A stretch of 64,000 bases of DNA from Vibrio gelatinilyticus (GTDB lineage: Bacteria > Pseudomonadota > Gammaproteobacteria > Enterobacterales > Vibrionaceae), in NCBI RefSeq assembly GCF_022836845.1, contig NZ_JAJNNZ010000002.1, positions 233,033 to 297,032 of the forward strand, in the 5' to 3' direction. A program made the translations under genes and the position numbers. Each line of letters opens with the position of its first letter. The stretch's first letter is position 1. Below are positions 56,160 through 64,000 of this stretch, one piece after another. Under the pieces are notes generated by a model that was given only the letters and a program-made list of their open reading frames with translations, did not search any database and was not told the DNA's origin.

Positions 56160-57008
56160 TTAGTTTTGGGTAAAATGTCTTAGTGCCTGTATCTCATCTT
56201 TCCAGATATCAGGCTCAATAGTCTCTAATATCAATGGTATAGCGTCGAAGCGAGGATCTCTCATTATGTATTCAAAGCACTCCCAACCAATTTCACCACG
56301 ACCTAACGAGTGGTGCCTATCGACCTTGCCGCCTAAAACCACTTTTGAATCATTGAGGTGCATCGCTTTAAGATAGTGCATACCAACTACTTTAGAAAAC
56401 TCTAAGAAGGTCGCCTCACACGCCTCTTTAGTACGCAGATCATAACCGGCAGTAAAGGTATGACAGGTGTCGAGACAAACACCAACACGCGATTTATCTT
56501 CTACTTTATCAATGATATAGCTCAAGTGTTCAAACTTCCAACCCAGGTTACTTCCCTGGCCTGCTGTGTTTTCAATCACCGCGACAATATCAGGTACCGC
56601 CCGGTGAGCGATATTTATCGAGTCGGCAATTCTCTCTAGACACTCTTGTTCGGAAATTTTCTTAAGATGACTCCCAGGATGAAAATTAATTTGCGAAAGC
56701 CCTAGGGTTCTGCACCTTTCCATTTCATCTATAAATGCGGCGCGAGATTTTTCCAGCTTTTCTAGCTCTGGAGCGCCGAGGTTGATCAAATATGAATCAT
56801 GCGGAAGTATTTGCTCCGGAAGGAAGCCCAGTCGAGCGCATTCCTTTTTGAAATTTTCCACAATTACGGGATCTAGCGCCTTCGCTGCCCACTGTCTTTG
56901 GTTTTTGGTAAATAGTGCGAATGCATTGGCACCGATATCGGCAGCTCTCTGTGGCGCTTTATCTACACCACCAGCAGCCGAGACGTGCGCCCCAATAAAT
57001 TTGTTCAT
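56160..57008 (-). CDS. nfo: Endonuclease IV Nfo
   Basis: Nfo cuts DNA at abasic sites and removes 3' blocks left by oxidative damage. The start at [19 protein letters not shown] (282 aa) matches the E. coli N terminus; a GTG seven codons earlier is less likely. The zinc-ligand residues lie in [11 protein letters not shown] (about 107), [11 protein letters not shown] (about 143), [15 protein letters not shown] (about 175) and [21 protein letters not shown]. The ILETIEPD motif closes the TIM barrel. In E. coli nfo belongs to SoxRS. Confidence 0.97.
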   Translation of the reverse strand: MNKFIGAHVSAAGGVDKAPQRAADIGANAFALFTKNQRQWAAKALDPVIVENFKKECARLGFLPEQILPHDSYLINLGAPELEKLEKSRAAFIDEMERCRTLGLSQINFHPGSHLKKISEQECLERIADSINIAHRAVPDIVAVIENTAGQGSNLGWKFEHLSYIIDKVEDKSRVGVCLDTCHTFTAGYDLRTKEACEATFLEFSKVVGMHYLKAMHLNDSKVVLGGKVDRHHSLGRGEIGWECFEYIMRDPRFDAIPLILETIEPDIWKDEIQALRHFTQN

Positions 57009-57111
57009 TTTCCACTCGATCCAGTTCACAGTTTTAAAAGTGTTATTTAGCGATATGATACTTTCAGTTTTTATGATAAAAACCGGTTATCAATGCTTCT
57101 TTTGTCATAAA

Positions 57112-57151
57112 AACGGCATAAGTGTAGTTTTATTACTACACTTATGCCGTT
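57112..57151 (-). terminator. Perfect 17-bp stem-loop upstream of nfo with minus-strand U-run
   Basis: AACGGCATAAGTGTAGT and ACTACACTTATGCCGTT pair perfectly around a 6-base loop. On the minus strand TTTATG follows directly, giving GTTTTT, so it looks like an intrinsic terminator. Yet no annotated gene is transcribed into it from that side. It may end an unannotated small RNA, act as an attenuator for nfo, or be a repeat element. Confidence 0.6.
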
Positions 57152-57260
57152 AAAATATTATTTAATCATTCAACTATGATTTTAAAGCCTGATTTTCAGG
57201 TGCTTTATTGACATTTATCAACTTTATAACCTTACATATGATAATGTTTTTTGTGGTAAA

Positions 57261-57304
57261 TTGATCTAAATCAATGCGCAATAAAATCAACCTGGGTATA
57301 TATA
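57261..57304 (+). promoter_or_regulatory. FNR box and promoter of grcA
   Basis: TTGATCTAAATCAA (57261-57274) is a perfect FNR site (TTGATNNNNATCAA). TATATA (57297-57302) is the -10 element. A start near 57309 puts the FNR centre at -41.5, the class II activation position, so grcA should be induced without oxygen. Confidence 0.85.
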
Positions 57305-57374
57305 GTCCCAACTCAACAATATTTGAAAATTAACACCACAATAATACCACTCTAAAGTGGCTTAGGAGATAGTG

Positions 57375-57752
57375 ATGATTCAAGGTATCCAAATTACTAA
57401 AGCAGCAAACGACGATCTACTAAATTCAATCTGGCTAATTGACGGCGAGAAAAACGAAGCACGTTGTGTTGCTGCAAATTCAGGCTTCGAAGCTGATCAA
57501 GTTATTGCGGTTAGCGACCTAGGTGAATACGAAAGCCGTGAAGTTGCGATCGAAACTGCACCGCGCATTGAAGGTGGTCAACACCTAAACGTTAACGTTC
57601 TTAAACGTGAAACTCTTGAAGATGCTGTCGCTCACCCAGAAAACTATCCTCAACTGACTATCCGTGTTTCTGGTTACGCTGTTCGCTTTAACTCATTAAC
57701 ACCTGAGCAGCAACGCGACGTTATTGCTCGTACCTTTACTCAGTCACTATAA
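57375..57752 (+). CDS. grcA: Autonomous glycyl radical cofactor GrcA (YfiD)
   Basis: GrcA is a spare glycyl-radical domain that restores pyruvate formate-lyase after oxygen damage. The start at ATG 57375 (125 aa) follows AGGAG by 6 bases; a GTG one codon earlier is less likely. The radical-bearing glycine lies in [18 protein letters not shown] (about 94-111), identical in layout to E. coli YfiD and to the C terminus of PflB. Regulation by FNR is supported by the perfect site upstream. Confidence 0.97.
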   Translation: MIQGIQITKAANDDLLNSIWLIDGEKNEARCVAANSGFEADQVIAVSDLGEYESREVAIETAPRIEGGQHLNVNVLKRETLEDAVAHPENYPQLTIRVSGYAVRFNSLTPEQQRDVIARTFTQSL

Positions 57753-57778
57753 GTCTGAATGAACGGTCTAATAAATTG

Positions 57779-57810
57779 AAAAATGGCGCTCTATGAGCGC
57801 CATTTTTATT
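57779..57810. terminator. Terminator between grcA and thrC
   Basis: AAATGGCGCT / AGCGCCATTT with loop CTATG and U-rich flanks in both directions separates the convergent genes. Confidence 0.9.
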
Positions 57811-57835
57811 TTCTATCTAATCTGACTACCAAGTA

Positions 57836-59116
57836 TTACTGAACTTTACGCAGTACCGCTTTTAGCGCATCAAAATCATTGTCGAGATCTTCAGATAACA
57901 ATTCCATCGCCGCGTGTTTCGCCAATGGAGCTGGCAGTTCAATATCTAACTGCAGAACTTCATCAACCACTTCTTTGAACTTAGCAGGGTGTGCCGTACA
58001 CAAAAAGAGCCCTGTTTCTTCCGGCGCCAGCTGCTCATTGAGCACACGGTAGGCAATGGCACCATGCGGCTCACACAAGTAACCCAGTGCATGCAGATCT
58101 TTTACTGATTCTGCACTTTGTGCATCCGAAACAGAACCTTTACCTAGGGTATCTAATCCCCAACCTTTTAGCTGGCACAACTCTTCGATACGTGGCCAGT
58201 TATTTGGTTGGCTAACATCCATCGCGTTAGATGTCGTTGCAACGGTTGGTTTTGGTTCCCATTGACCAGTTTCGAGGTAGCGAGGCACAGTATCGTTCGC
58301 GTTAGTCGCAGCGATAAAGCGTTTGATTGGCAAGCCTAGCGCTTTGGCTAAAAGACCTGCTGTTAGGTTACCAAAGTTACCACTAGGTACCGAGATAACA
58401 AGGTTTTCGCGCTCTTGCTTGATCATCTGAGATGCAGCTTCGAAGTAATAACAGATTTGCGCCATTAGACGGCTAATGTTGATGGAATTAGCAGAGTTAA
58501 GTCCAATCTCTTCACGCAACACAGAATCATCAAATGCTTGTTTCACCAAAGCCTGACACGCATCAAAGTCGCCGTTAATTGCAACAGTGTGGATGTTTTT
58601 ACCCAATGTACAAAATAGCTTTTCTTGTAGTGGGCTTATCTTTCCTTTTGGATACAGAATCACTACATTGATGTTTTCCATACCATAAAACGCGTGAGCG
58701 ACAGCCGCACCAGTGTCACCGGATGTTGCCGTTAAAATGGTGATCTTTCCACCTTCAGATACCGCTGCTAGCGATTGCGCCATGAAACGACCGCCAAAAT
58801 CTTTGAACGCTAAGGTTGGACCGTGGAAAAGCTCCAAAGCATACACTCCGTCCTTCACCGCTTTAATAGGTGCGGGAAATTGGAAAGCATCGCCAACTAG
58901 CTCTAAGACCTGTTCTTTTGATAATTCATTGCCAATAAGTGCAGAGAGGATTTTTGCACTACGCGGAACGAAATCTTCAGCCAAAAGAGCATCAACATCT
59001 TCGAATTTTGGCAACTCTGACGGGAAGAAAAGTCCTTGATTACGACCCAGACCTTGTCTTACCGCCTGACCAAATGAGACTTGTTCATCATTTTCTTTAA
59101 TATTGTAAAGCTTCAT
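57836..59116 (-). CDS. thrC: Threonine synthase ThrC
   Basis: ThrC converts O-phosphohomoserine to threonine with PLP. The 426 residues have the family start [28 protein letters not shown], the PLP lysine in FHGPTLAFKDFGGRFM (about 96-111) and the phosphate-binding SVPSGNFGNLTAG (about 232). It overlaps the thrB stop by one base, so the three thr genes form one transcript. Confidence 0.98.
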   Translation of the reverse strand: MKLYNIKENDEQVSFGQAVRQGLGRNQGLFFPSELPKFEDVDALLAEDFVPRSAKILSALIGNELSKEQVLELVGDAFQFPAPIKAVKDGVYALELFHGPTLAFKDFGGRFMAQSLAAVSEGGKITILTATSGDTGAAVAHAFYGMENINVVILYPKGKISPLQEKLFCTLGKNIHTVAINGDFDACQALVKQAFDDSVLREEIGLNSANSINISRLMAQICYYFEAASQMIKQERENLVISVPSGNFGNLTAGLLAKALGLPIKRFIAATNANDTVPRYLETGQWEPKPTVATTSNAMDVSQPNNWPRIEELCQLKGWGLDTLGKGSVSDAQSAESVKDLHALGYLCEPHGAIAYRVLNEQLAPEETGLFLCTAHPAKFKEVVDEVLQLDIELPAPLAKHAAMELLSEDLDNDFDALKAVLRKVQ

Positions 59117-60084
59117 TACTTACTTCCTGTTACTTTCGAACCTTGCTTGTCTAATTGACAAACATGCACGAATCCTTCGTTATTTTGTACATAATTCTCT
59201 TGAAGCCAACGGGCGACTCTTTCTGCCACATCTTGTTCTTTACAGATGCTAAACAGAGTTGGTCCACTACCAGAGATCCCCGTTGCCAACGCCCCCGCAG
59301 TAGCCGCATAGTGGCGAGCTGCTTCAAAACCGGGCAGTAACTTCGCTCGGTAGGGCTCTGCAATAACGTCTTTGATCATTTTCGCCGCTAATTCAGGCTG
59401 CCCTGAATGGCAAGCATGAATAAAACCAGCCAAATGGCGTCCATGGGCGATAATGTCCTGACGACGATATTGAGACGGCAAAATCTCTCGCGCTTCCGCT
59501 GTCGAGACTTTAATCCCTGGGTAAGCCATAACCCAGTACCAATCATCGAAACAAGGTACTTCCTGGCTAATAATGCCGAGCTCTTCGAGCATCAGCTGCA
59601 CACCACCTAGGTAGCAAGGTGCCACATTGTCGTAATGGATACCACCTGAAATTTGCCCTTCCATCTCACCCATTAGGGCAAGAAGCTCGGTTTCATCAAG
59701 TGAGTTAGCATGGAACTGGTTAAGAGCGTCCAAGGCCGCAACGATAGAACATGCGCTCGAGCCTAATCCCGAACCAATTGGCATATTCTTTTCGAGAGTC
59801 ATGTGCACCGGTTTTAATGCAATGCCTTTTTTCTCCAGTTCACGCGCATAAACTCGCCAACAATCGTAAACGATATTCTCTTTTGGCTCTGTCGGCAACT
59901 TATCGACAAAATCGCCTTTGGTCGTTAAATCAAAAGGCAATTCACCTAAAGCTACTGTCACGCAATCGCCTAGCCATGTTCCATCAACGGGTGACACGGC
60001 TGCACCCAATACGTCAAAACCAACGCTGACATTGCCAATGGAAGCCGGAGCATACACGGTAACACTTTGCATATCTGTCGCCAT
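59116..60084 (-). CDS. thrB: Homoserine kinase ThrB
   Basis: ThrB phosphorylates homoserine. The 322-residue GHMP kinase has the ATP loop [18 protein letters not shown] (about 95-112) and the C-terminal [18 protein letters not shown] (about 267-284). The N terminus [20 protein letters not shown] is conserved. It begins one base after the thrA stop and overlaps thrC, typical thrABC coupling. Confidence 0.98.
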   Translation of the reverse strand: MATDMQSVTVYAPASIGNVSVGFDVLGAAVSPVDGTWLGDCVTVALGELPFDLTTKGDFVDKLPTEPKENIVYDCWRVYARELEKKGIALKPVHMTLEKNMPIGSGLGSSACSIVAALDALNQFHANSLDETELLALMGEMEGQISGGIHYDNVAPCYLGGVQLMLEELGIISQEVPCFDDWYWVMAYPGIKVSTAEAREILPSQYRRQDIIAHGRHLAGFIHACHSGQPELAAKMIKDVIAEPYRAKLLPGFEAARHYAATAGALATGISGSGPTLFSICKEQDVAERVARWLQENYVQNNEGFVHVCQLDKQGSKVTGSK

Positions 60085-60085
60085 A

Positions 60086-62545
60086 CTAGACTCCTAATTT
60101 CCAACCCAATGTACGCATTACATCAGAGAAAACACCGGCAGCCGTCACTTCGGTACCCGCGCCGTAACCTCTCAGTACCAGAGGGATCGGTTGGTAATAT
60201 CGGCTATAGAACGCTAGCGCATTCTCGCCATCCTTGATTTTGTACATCGGATCATTTTCATCGACAGCGGCAATGCGTACTCGGCACTTGCCGTCTGCGA
60301 TTTCACCCACATAACGAAGTACCTTGCCTTGCTCTGCAGCGTCCGCAATGAGCTGATTAAAGTATTCATCCGCTTGTGGCAGGCGAGCCATAAATTCATC
60401 AACAGAACCTGAATCATCAAAGCCAGGTGGCAGTGCCTGATCAACTTCTACATCTTCAAGCTCAAGCGCCATGCCAGCTTCACGGGCAAGGATCAATAGC
60501 TTACGTGCGACATCCATTCCTGATAGGTCATCACGAGGATCAGGCTCTGTAAATCCTTTCTCTTTAGCAACATTTGTTGCCTCACTCAGTGACAGCCCTT
60601 CATCTAACTTACCGAAGATGAATGACAATGAACCCGATAATATACCGTTAAATTTCTCAAGTTCATCGCCCGCTGCAATAAGGTTTTGTAAGTTTTCGAT
60701 AACAGGAAGTCCGGCACCCACTGTTGTCTCATACATCAACTTGCGACGTGAGTTTCTGGCAACATCACGAAGTTGATGATAGTAAGCCATACTTGCGGTA
60801 TTGGCCTTTTTGTTTGGCGTGACAACATGGAATCCCGCCGCCAAAAATTCTGTATATTGATTGGCTATCTCTTCGCTCGAGGTGCAATCTACCAATACTG
60901 GGTTAATGATGTGATTGCGCTGCACAAGAGCTTTAAGATTGGCCAGGCTGAACGTTTCCGAGGCACCGTTCATACGATCGCGCCATTGCTCTAACGGCAG
61001 ACCTTCACCATCAAGCAGCAAGCCTTTACTGTTTGCCAGGCCGCAAACTCGGATCACAATGCCTTTTTCGGACAATTTCGCTTGCTGTCTTTCGATCTGA
61101 TCAACGAGCTCACCACCAACACCACCGACACCAACGACGAATACATCAAGGAAGTGCTTCGAATTAAATAAGTTCTCGTGACACGCTTTAATGGCTTCTG
61201 AAATTTTATCTTCAGGGATCACGGCTGAAATCGCACGCTCTGAAGAACCTTGAGCAATGGCGACGATGTTGACATTCACTTCTGCTAAAGAGGAGAAGAA
61301 CTGTGATGCCACCCCACGAGAAGTGCGCATACCATCTCCAACTAGAGTGACGATAGCAACGTCATTCATGAACTCGACTGGCTCAAGAAGGCCGTCTTTG
61401 AGTTCCAACTCAAATGACTCTTTCAGCACGCGTTCGGCATCATCTTTATCCGCTTCTTCGATACAAAAGCTAATGCTGTATTCCGATGAAGATTGAGTGA
61501 TGAGCACGATTGAAACGCCTGCTGAAGACATAGCGCCAAATACTCGACTCGCCATGCCCACCATGCCTTTCATGCCCGGACCAGAAACGTTGACCATAAC
61601 GAGATTGGATAAGGTAGTAATACCTTTAATAGACAGTTTATCTTCACCTGTGTCTTGTCCGATAAGCGTGCCTGCACCTTGTGGATTGAAACTGTTTTTG
61701 ATTAGACAAGGAATATGGAATTGTGCAATGGGTGCGATGGTCTTAGGGTGCAGTACTGAGGCGCCAAAATAAGACAATTCCATCGCTTCTTGATAGCTAA
61801 GGGATTTCAATAGACGAGCATCGTCGACCAATCGCGGGTCGCAGTTATAAACGCCGTCGACATCAGTCCAAATTTCACAACAATCTGCTCTTAAACACGC
61901 TGCTAAGACAGCCGCAGAGTAATCTGAACCATTACGTCCTAATGTGACCAACTCTCCTTTTACGTTGCCTGCGGTAAAGCCCGGCATAATATGAACGACT
62001 TCTGGCGTTAATGGTTTTTGAATAAAGTTTTGCGTCGACACTTCCACATCGACCATCGCCTCTAAATGACTTCCATTCGCAAAGAGATATTGGACAGGGT
62101 CAATCAATTCTGCTGCTTGCCCTTTGGCTCGCAGCACTGCTTTCATTAGCTGAATTGAGATTCGTTCACCCTTAGAGATGATTCGAGCATTAACATGGTC
62201 TGGACAGGTGCCCAATAAACGAATGCCATGTACAAACTGGTGTAACTGAAACAGTGAGGTTTTGACTTGGTTGTCAAAATCAGTTCTCTCAATATTGGGT
62301 AAAACAGATTCAATCTGGCTAAAAAGCTCATTAAATGAAGTTTCAAGCTCTGATATCTGCAATTCAGGCTCTTGATTTCTCAATGCTGTTTCAATAATAG
62401 CAACCAATTTGTTGGTTGTTTTACCTGGTGCTGAGAGCACCACTGATACTTCTTCTTGCTGGGCATTGTTCGCAATAATATCCGCTGCTCTTAAAAAACG
62501 ATCAGCGTCTGCTAACGACGAACCTCCAAACTTTAATACTCGCAT
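60086..62545 (-). CDS. thrA: Bifunctional aspartokinase I/homoserine dehydrogenase I ThrA
   Basis: ThrA catalyses the first and third steps of the threonine branch. The 819 residues comprise an aspartokinase domain ([33 protein letters not shown] about 200), tandem ACT regulatory domains (about 310-460) that bind threonine, and a homoserine dehydrogenase domain ([15 protein letters not shown] about 468; [15 protein letters not shown]; the catalytic [14 protein letters not shown] about 675). Length equals E. coli ThrA. GGGAGG precedes the ATG. It is preceded by the thrL attenuator. Confidence 0.98.
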   Translation of the reverse strand: MRVLKFGGSSLADADRFLRAADIIANNAQQEEVSVVLSAPGKTTNKLVAIIETALRNQEPELQISELETSFNELFSQIESVLPNIERTDFDNQVKTSLFQLHQFVHGIRLLGTCPDHVNARIISKGERISIQLMKAVLRAKGQAAELIDPVQYLFANGSHLEAMVDVEVSTQNFIQKPLTPEVVHIMPGFTAGNVKGELVTLGRNGSDYSAAVLAACLRADCCEIWTDVDGVYNCDPRLVDDARLLKSLSYQEAMELSYFGASVLHPKTIAPIAQFHIPCLIKNSFNPQGAGTLIGQDTGEDKLSIKGITTLSNLVMVNVSGPGMKGMVGMASRVFGAMSSAGVSIVLITQSSSEYSISFCIEEADKDDAERVLKESFELELKDGLLEPVEFMNDVAIVTLVGDGMRTSRGVASQFFSSLAEVNVNIVAIAQGSSERAISAVIPEDKISEAIKACHENLFNSKHFLDVFVVGVGGVGGELVDQIERQQAKLSEKGIVIRVCGLANSKGLLLDGEGLPLEQWRDRMNGASETFSLANLKALVQRNHIINPVLVDCTSSEEIANQYTEFLAAGFHVVTPNKKANTASMAYYHQLRDVARNSRRKLMYETTVGAGLPVIENLQNLIAAGDELEKFNGILSGSLSFIFGKLDEGLSLSEATNVAKEKGFTEPDPRDDLSGMDVARKLLILAREAGMALELEDVEVDQALPPGFDDSGSVDEFMARLPQADEYFNQLIADAAEQGKVLRYVGEIADGKCRVRIAAVDENDPMYKIKDGENALAFYSRYYQPIPLVLRGYGAGTEVTAAGVFSDVMRTLGWKLGV

Positions 62546-62574
62546 CCTTTCCTCCCGAAATACTCAAAACAGGT

Positions 62575-62616
62575 AAAAAAAAGGCCCGTATCGTGTGAGA
62601 TACAGGCCTTTTTTTG
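62575..62616 (-). terminator. thr operon attenuator
   Basis: A 13-bp stem (62580-62592 with 62599-62611, two mispaired or G-U positions) is followed on the minus strand by eight T residues. It lies between the thrL stop and thrA, and forms the terminator of classical threonine/isoleucine attenuation. Confidence 0.88.
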
Positions 62617-62628
62617 AATTTCTTTCCG

Positions 62629-62706
62629 CTATAAGCCTGCCCCAACAATGTGAATGTTGGTAATAATAATGGTGGTCATCATTACAGAGCGCTGGCTAAA
62701 ATTCAT
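62629..62706 (-). CDS. thrL: thr operon leader peptide ThrL
   Basis: The 25-residue peptide begins MNFSQRSVMMTTIIITNI. The run Thr-Thr-Ile-Ile-Ile-Thr and a further Ile make ribosome stalling sensitive to charged tRNA-Thr and tRNA-Ile, as in E. coli thrL (which has a longer Thr/Ile run). An ATG pair inside (MM) could also serve as start. The attenuator stem starts 13 bases after the stop. Confidence 0.88.
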   Translation of the reverse strand: MNFSQRSVMMTTIIITNIHIVGAGL

Positions 62707-62968
62707 AAGTTGTCTTCAAAACTCATTACGTTGGTTAACACTACGTTTACCTTACTTCGGGTAACTTAGTCAATGAAAAATTACATATTTCTCGCATTTC
62801 AATCATAATTGCAGCCAAAGCATGAATATTTGGCATTAATGTCTGCATATGCATTCAAGATCTTTGTAAATAACAAAATGCTATATAGTTTTATAACTTT
62901 TGGTTTAGAAAGTGTGCTTTAATTAATTTCATAATGACTATAAATATAGCTAAGGAGTGGTGTTCATA
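62707..62968. other. Gap between thrL and the small secreted protein gene
   Basis: The 262 bases hold the thr promoter and that of the next gene, which is divergent. A TTGACT at about 62767-62772 on the minus strand could be the thr -35, but the -10 at the right distance is poor. Nothing else is evident. Confidence 0.35.
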
Positions 62969-63439
62969 ATGATCAGAATTCTGTCTGCCTCTGTTATATT
63001 TGTCATTTCTAGCGGTGCCGCACTTGCGGTGGATTTGCCGTCCCTGTCAAACAGTCATAACGCCTCACCACATAAGTTTTTCCTTTCTTCTGGTAGCAAT
63101 TCATCGAGTGATGAGTACGATGCTTGGAATCTCGACAGTGGCTATTCTTACTCTGTATTTGAGTCTGTAGACCTGTACGTTGGTGCACGGTTAAACAACT
63201 CGCAAAGTACTGCTGATAATGGACTGTTAAGCGGTGTGAACTACAAAGTATCAGACAGGATCAGCATTAAGAGCACACTAAGAAGCTACCAATATACGGA
63301 AGATAGTGAAACGCAGGGTGCAATGGCAGCAGAGCTGTCGAGCCGAATGAGGTTAACGGAAAACCTAGACCTGCATGCGACTTTCGATTATGAAAAGTTG
63401 CAGCAAGGGGTTGAAGTAGGCCTAGGCTTCCGGTTTTAG
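62969..63439 (+). CDS. Small exported protein, outer-membrane beta-strand type
   Basis: The start at MIRILSAS (156 aa) has AAGGAG 11 bases upstream; a GTG four codons earlier lies in that site. A signal peptide ends ALA near residue 23. The rest alternates polar and hydrophobic residues in strand-like blocks (SYSVFESVDLYVGARL, GLLSGVNYKVSDRISIK, LDLHATFDYEKLQQG) and ends VEVGLGFRF, with the terminal Phe of an outer-membrane barrel. It is too short for a porin; about eight strands are possible. I do not recognise a named family. Confidence 0.75.
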   Translation: MIRILSASVIFVISSGAALAVDLPSLSNSHNASPHKFFLSSGSNSSSDEYDAWNLDSGYSYSVFESVDLYVGARLNNSQSTADNGLLSGVNYKVSDRISIKSTLRSYQYTEDSETQGAMAAELSSRMRLTENLDLHATFDYEKLQQGVEVGLGFRF

Positions 63440-63460
63440 TAAGTTACCAAAGCATGATAC

Positions 63461-63943
63461 TTAGGTAAACAGCTGTTCCTTAGATACCAATACACCATTC
63501 CAATCAGAATAAATGTAATCTCCTGGCTGAATAAGCTGATTGTTGATCGTTAATGTAACGTCAACTTCTCCGGCACCACGTTTTTCCGTTTTAAATGGGC
63601 AAGCACCTAGCGCTTTAACACCAAGATCCATTTCGGATATTGCTGCGACATCTCGAACCGCACCATTAACAATGATTCCCTCCCAGCCATTTTCAATGGC
63701 CATTATGGCCAACTGATCACCAAGAAGTGCTTTTTGAAGTGAGCCATTACCATCAACACACAGTACTTTACCGGTACCCTCTTGTGATAGGACCTCACGA
63801 ACTTTGGAGTTATCGTGGTAACAACGTACCGTTACGATCTCTCCCCAGAACGCTGATCTCAGGCCAAAATTTTGCAATGGCATGGTCAACAGCGTCACTT
63901 TATCTTCGTGTTGGTCACAAATATCAGGTGTGATATCTCTCAT
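63461..63943 (-). CDS. rraA: RraA-family protein (RNase E activity regulator type)
   Basis: RraA binds RNase E and inhibits its activity; some members are HMG/CHA aldolases instead. The start at [11 protein letters not shown] (161 aa) follows GGAGG by 4 bases. The family core is present: [18 protein letters not shown] (about 23-40), [21 protein letters not shown] (about 63-83, in parts) and [10 protein letters not shown] (about 97). The aldolase metal site G-(x)-RD-D is partly kept (AVRDV). Vibrio can carry two RraA paralogues; which one this is cannot be told here. Confidence 0.88.
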   Translation of the reverse strand: MRDITPDICDQHEDKVTLLTMPLQNFGLRSAFWGEIVTVRCYHDNSKVREVLSQEGTGKVLCVDGNGSLQKALLGDQLAIMAIENGWEGIIVNGAVRDVAAISEMDLGVKALGACPFKTEKRGAGEVDVTLTINNQLIQPGDYIYSDWNGVLVSKEQLFT

Positions 63944-64000
63944 CATTCCTCCATGATTCGAGCTCAAAATGAGCCTGTAATATAAAATCCTTTTACGTCA

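Noticed and set aside
1..64000. CRISPR arrays, insertion sequences, integron cassettes, tRNA or rRNA genes
   Set aside because: No regularly spaced repeats, transposase-like ORFs, attC-like sites or tRNA-shaped sequences were seen on either strand.

Overview
This window looks like a stretch of the main chromosome of a Vibrio species. The housekeeping blocks keep the gammaproteobacterial order: secG-glmM-folP-ftsH-rlmE / yhbY / greA, murJ-ribF-ileS-lspA-fkpB-ispH, rppH-ptsP-lgt-thyA, xerD-dsbC-recJ-prfB-lysS and thrABC. Between them sit genes that I associate with Vibrio: hlyU, nhaR next to nptA, vpsR, a TtpC-type TonB cluster, DUF3545 and DUF1127 genes. I found no rRNA, tRNA, CRISPR array, insertion sequence or prophage, so this is core chromosome with small accessory islands.

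Layout. 1-8267: secG (cut by the window edge), glmM, folP, ftsH and rlmE on the minus strand, yhbY on the plus strand, greA on the minus strand, dacB on the plus strand. 8268-11430: a short MgtE-like magnesium transporter behind a structured leader that encodes a 14-residue peptide, then a large lipoprotein of unknown role. 11431-19506: isoprenoid, lipoprotein, translation, flavin and cell-wall genes (ispH, fkpB, lspA, ileS, ribF, murJ), with rpsT divergent. 19507-24518: the regulators hlyU and nhaR, the sodium/phosphate symporter nptA, an Slp-type lipoprotein, a glycine-zipper protein and a short-chain dehydrogenase. 24519-31119: the compact operon rppH-ptsP-TSUP-lgt-thyA, then a 635-bp region full of DnaA boxes and GATC sites, then mutH. 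31120-35083: a small DUF protein, tas, a DUF1127 gene with a leader ORF, and vpsR. 35084-42080: lysS, prfB (programmed frameshift), recJ, dsbC and xerD, with fldB divergent. 42081-49330: brnQ, trmN6, srmB, yaaA, an alanine/sodium symporter and a DUF3545 gene. 49331-54518: a six-gene overlapping TonB energy-transduction cluster behind a likely Fur box. 54519-57810: a hemerythrin-like gene, ung, nfo, grcA. 57811-62706: thrC, thrB, thrA with a thrL attenuator. 62707-64000: a small secreted protein and an RraA-family gene.

How they fit together. Lgt and LspA act in sequence on lipoproteins, and several lipoproteins are encoded here, including a DsbC that itself carries a lipobox. MutH, Ung, Nfo, RecJ and XerD serve DNA repair and chromosome maintenance. 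The TonB cluster should power iron uptake. VpsR and HlyU are regulators of biofilm and virulence in relatives.

The most interesting points lie between genes. They are a DARS2-like DnaA-box cluster next to mutH, an alternating-structure leader with a uORF ahead of the MgtE-like gene, a similar arrangement ahead of the DUF1127 gene, a perfect 17-bp stem with no assigned transcript between nfo and grcA, and a 40-codon arginine-rich ORF with a potentially masked ribosome binding site between ung and nfo.
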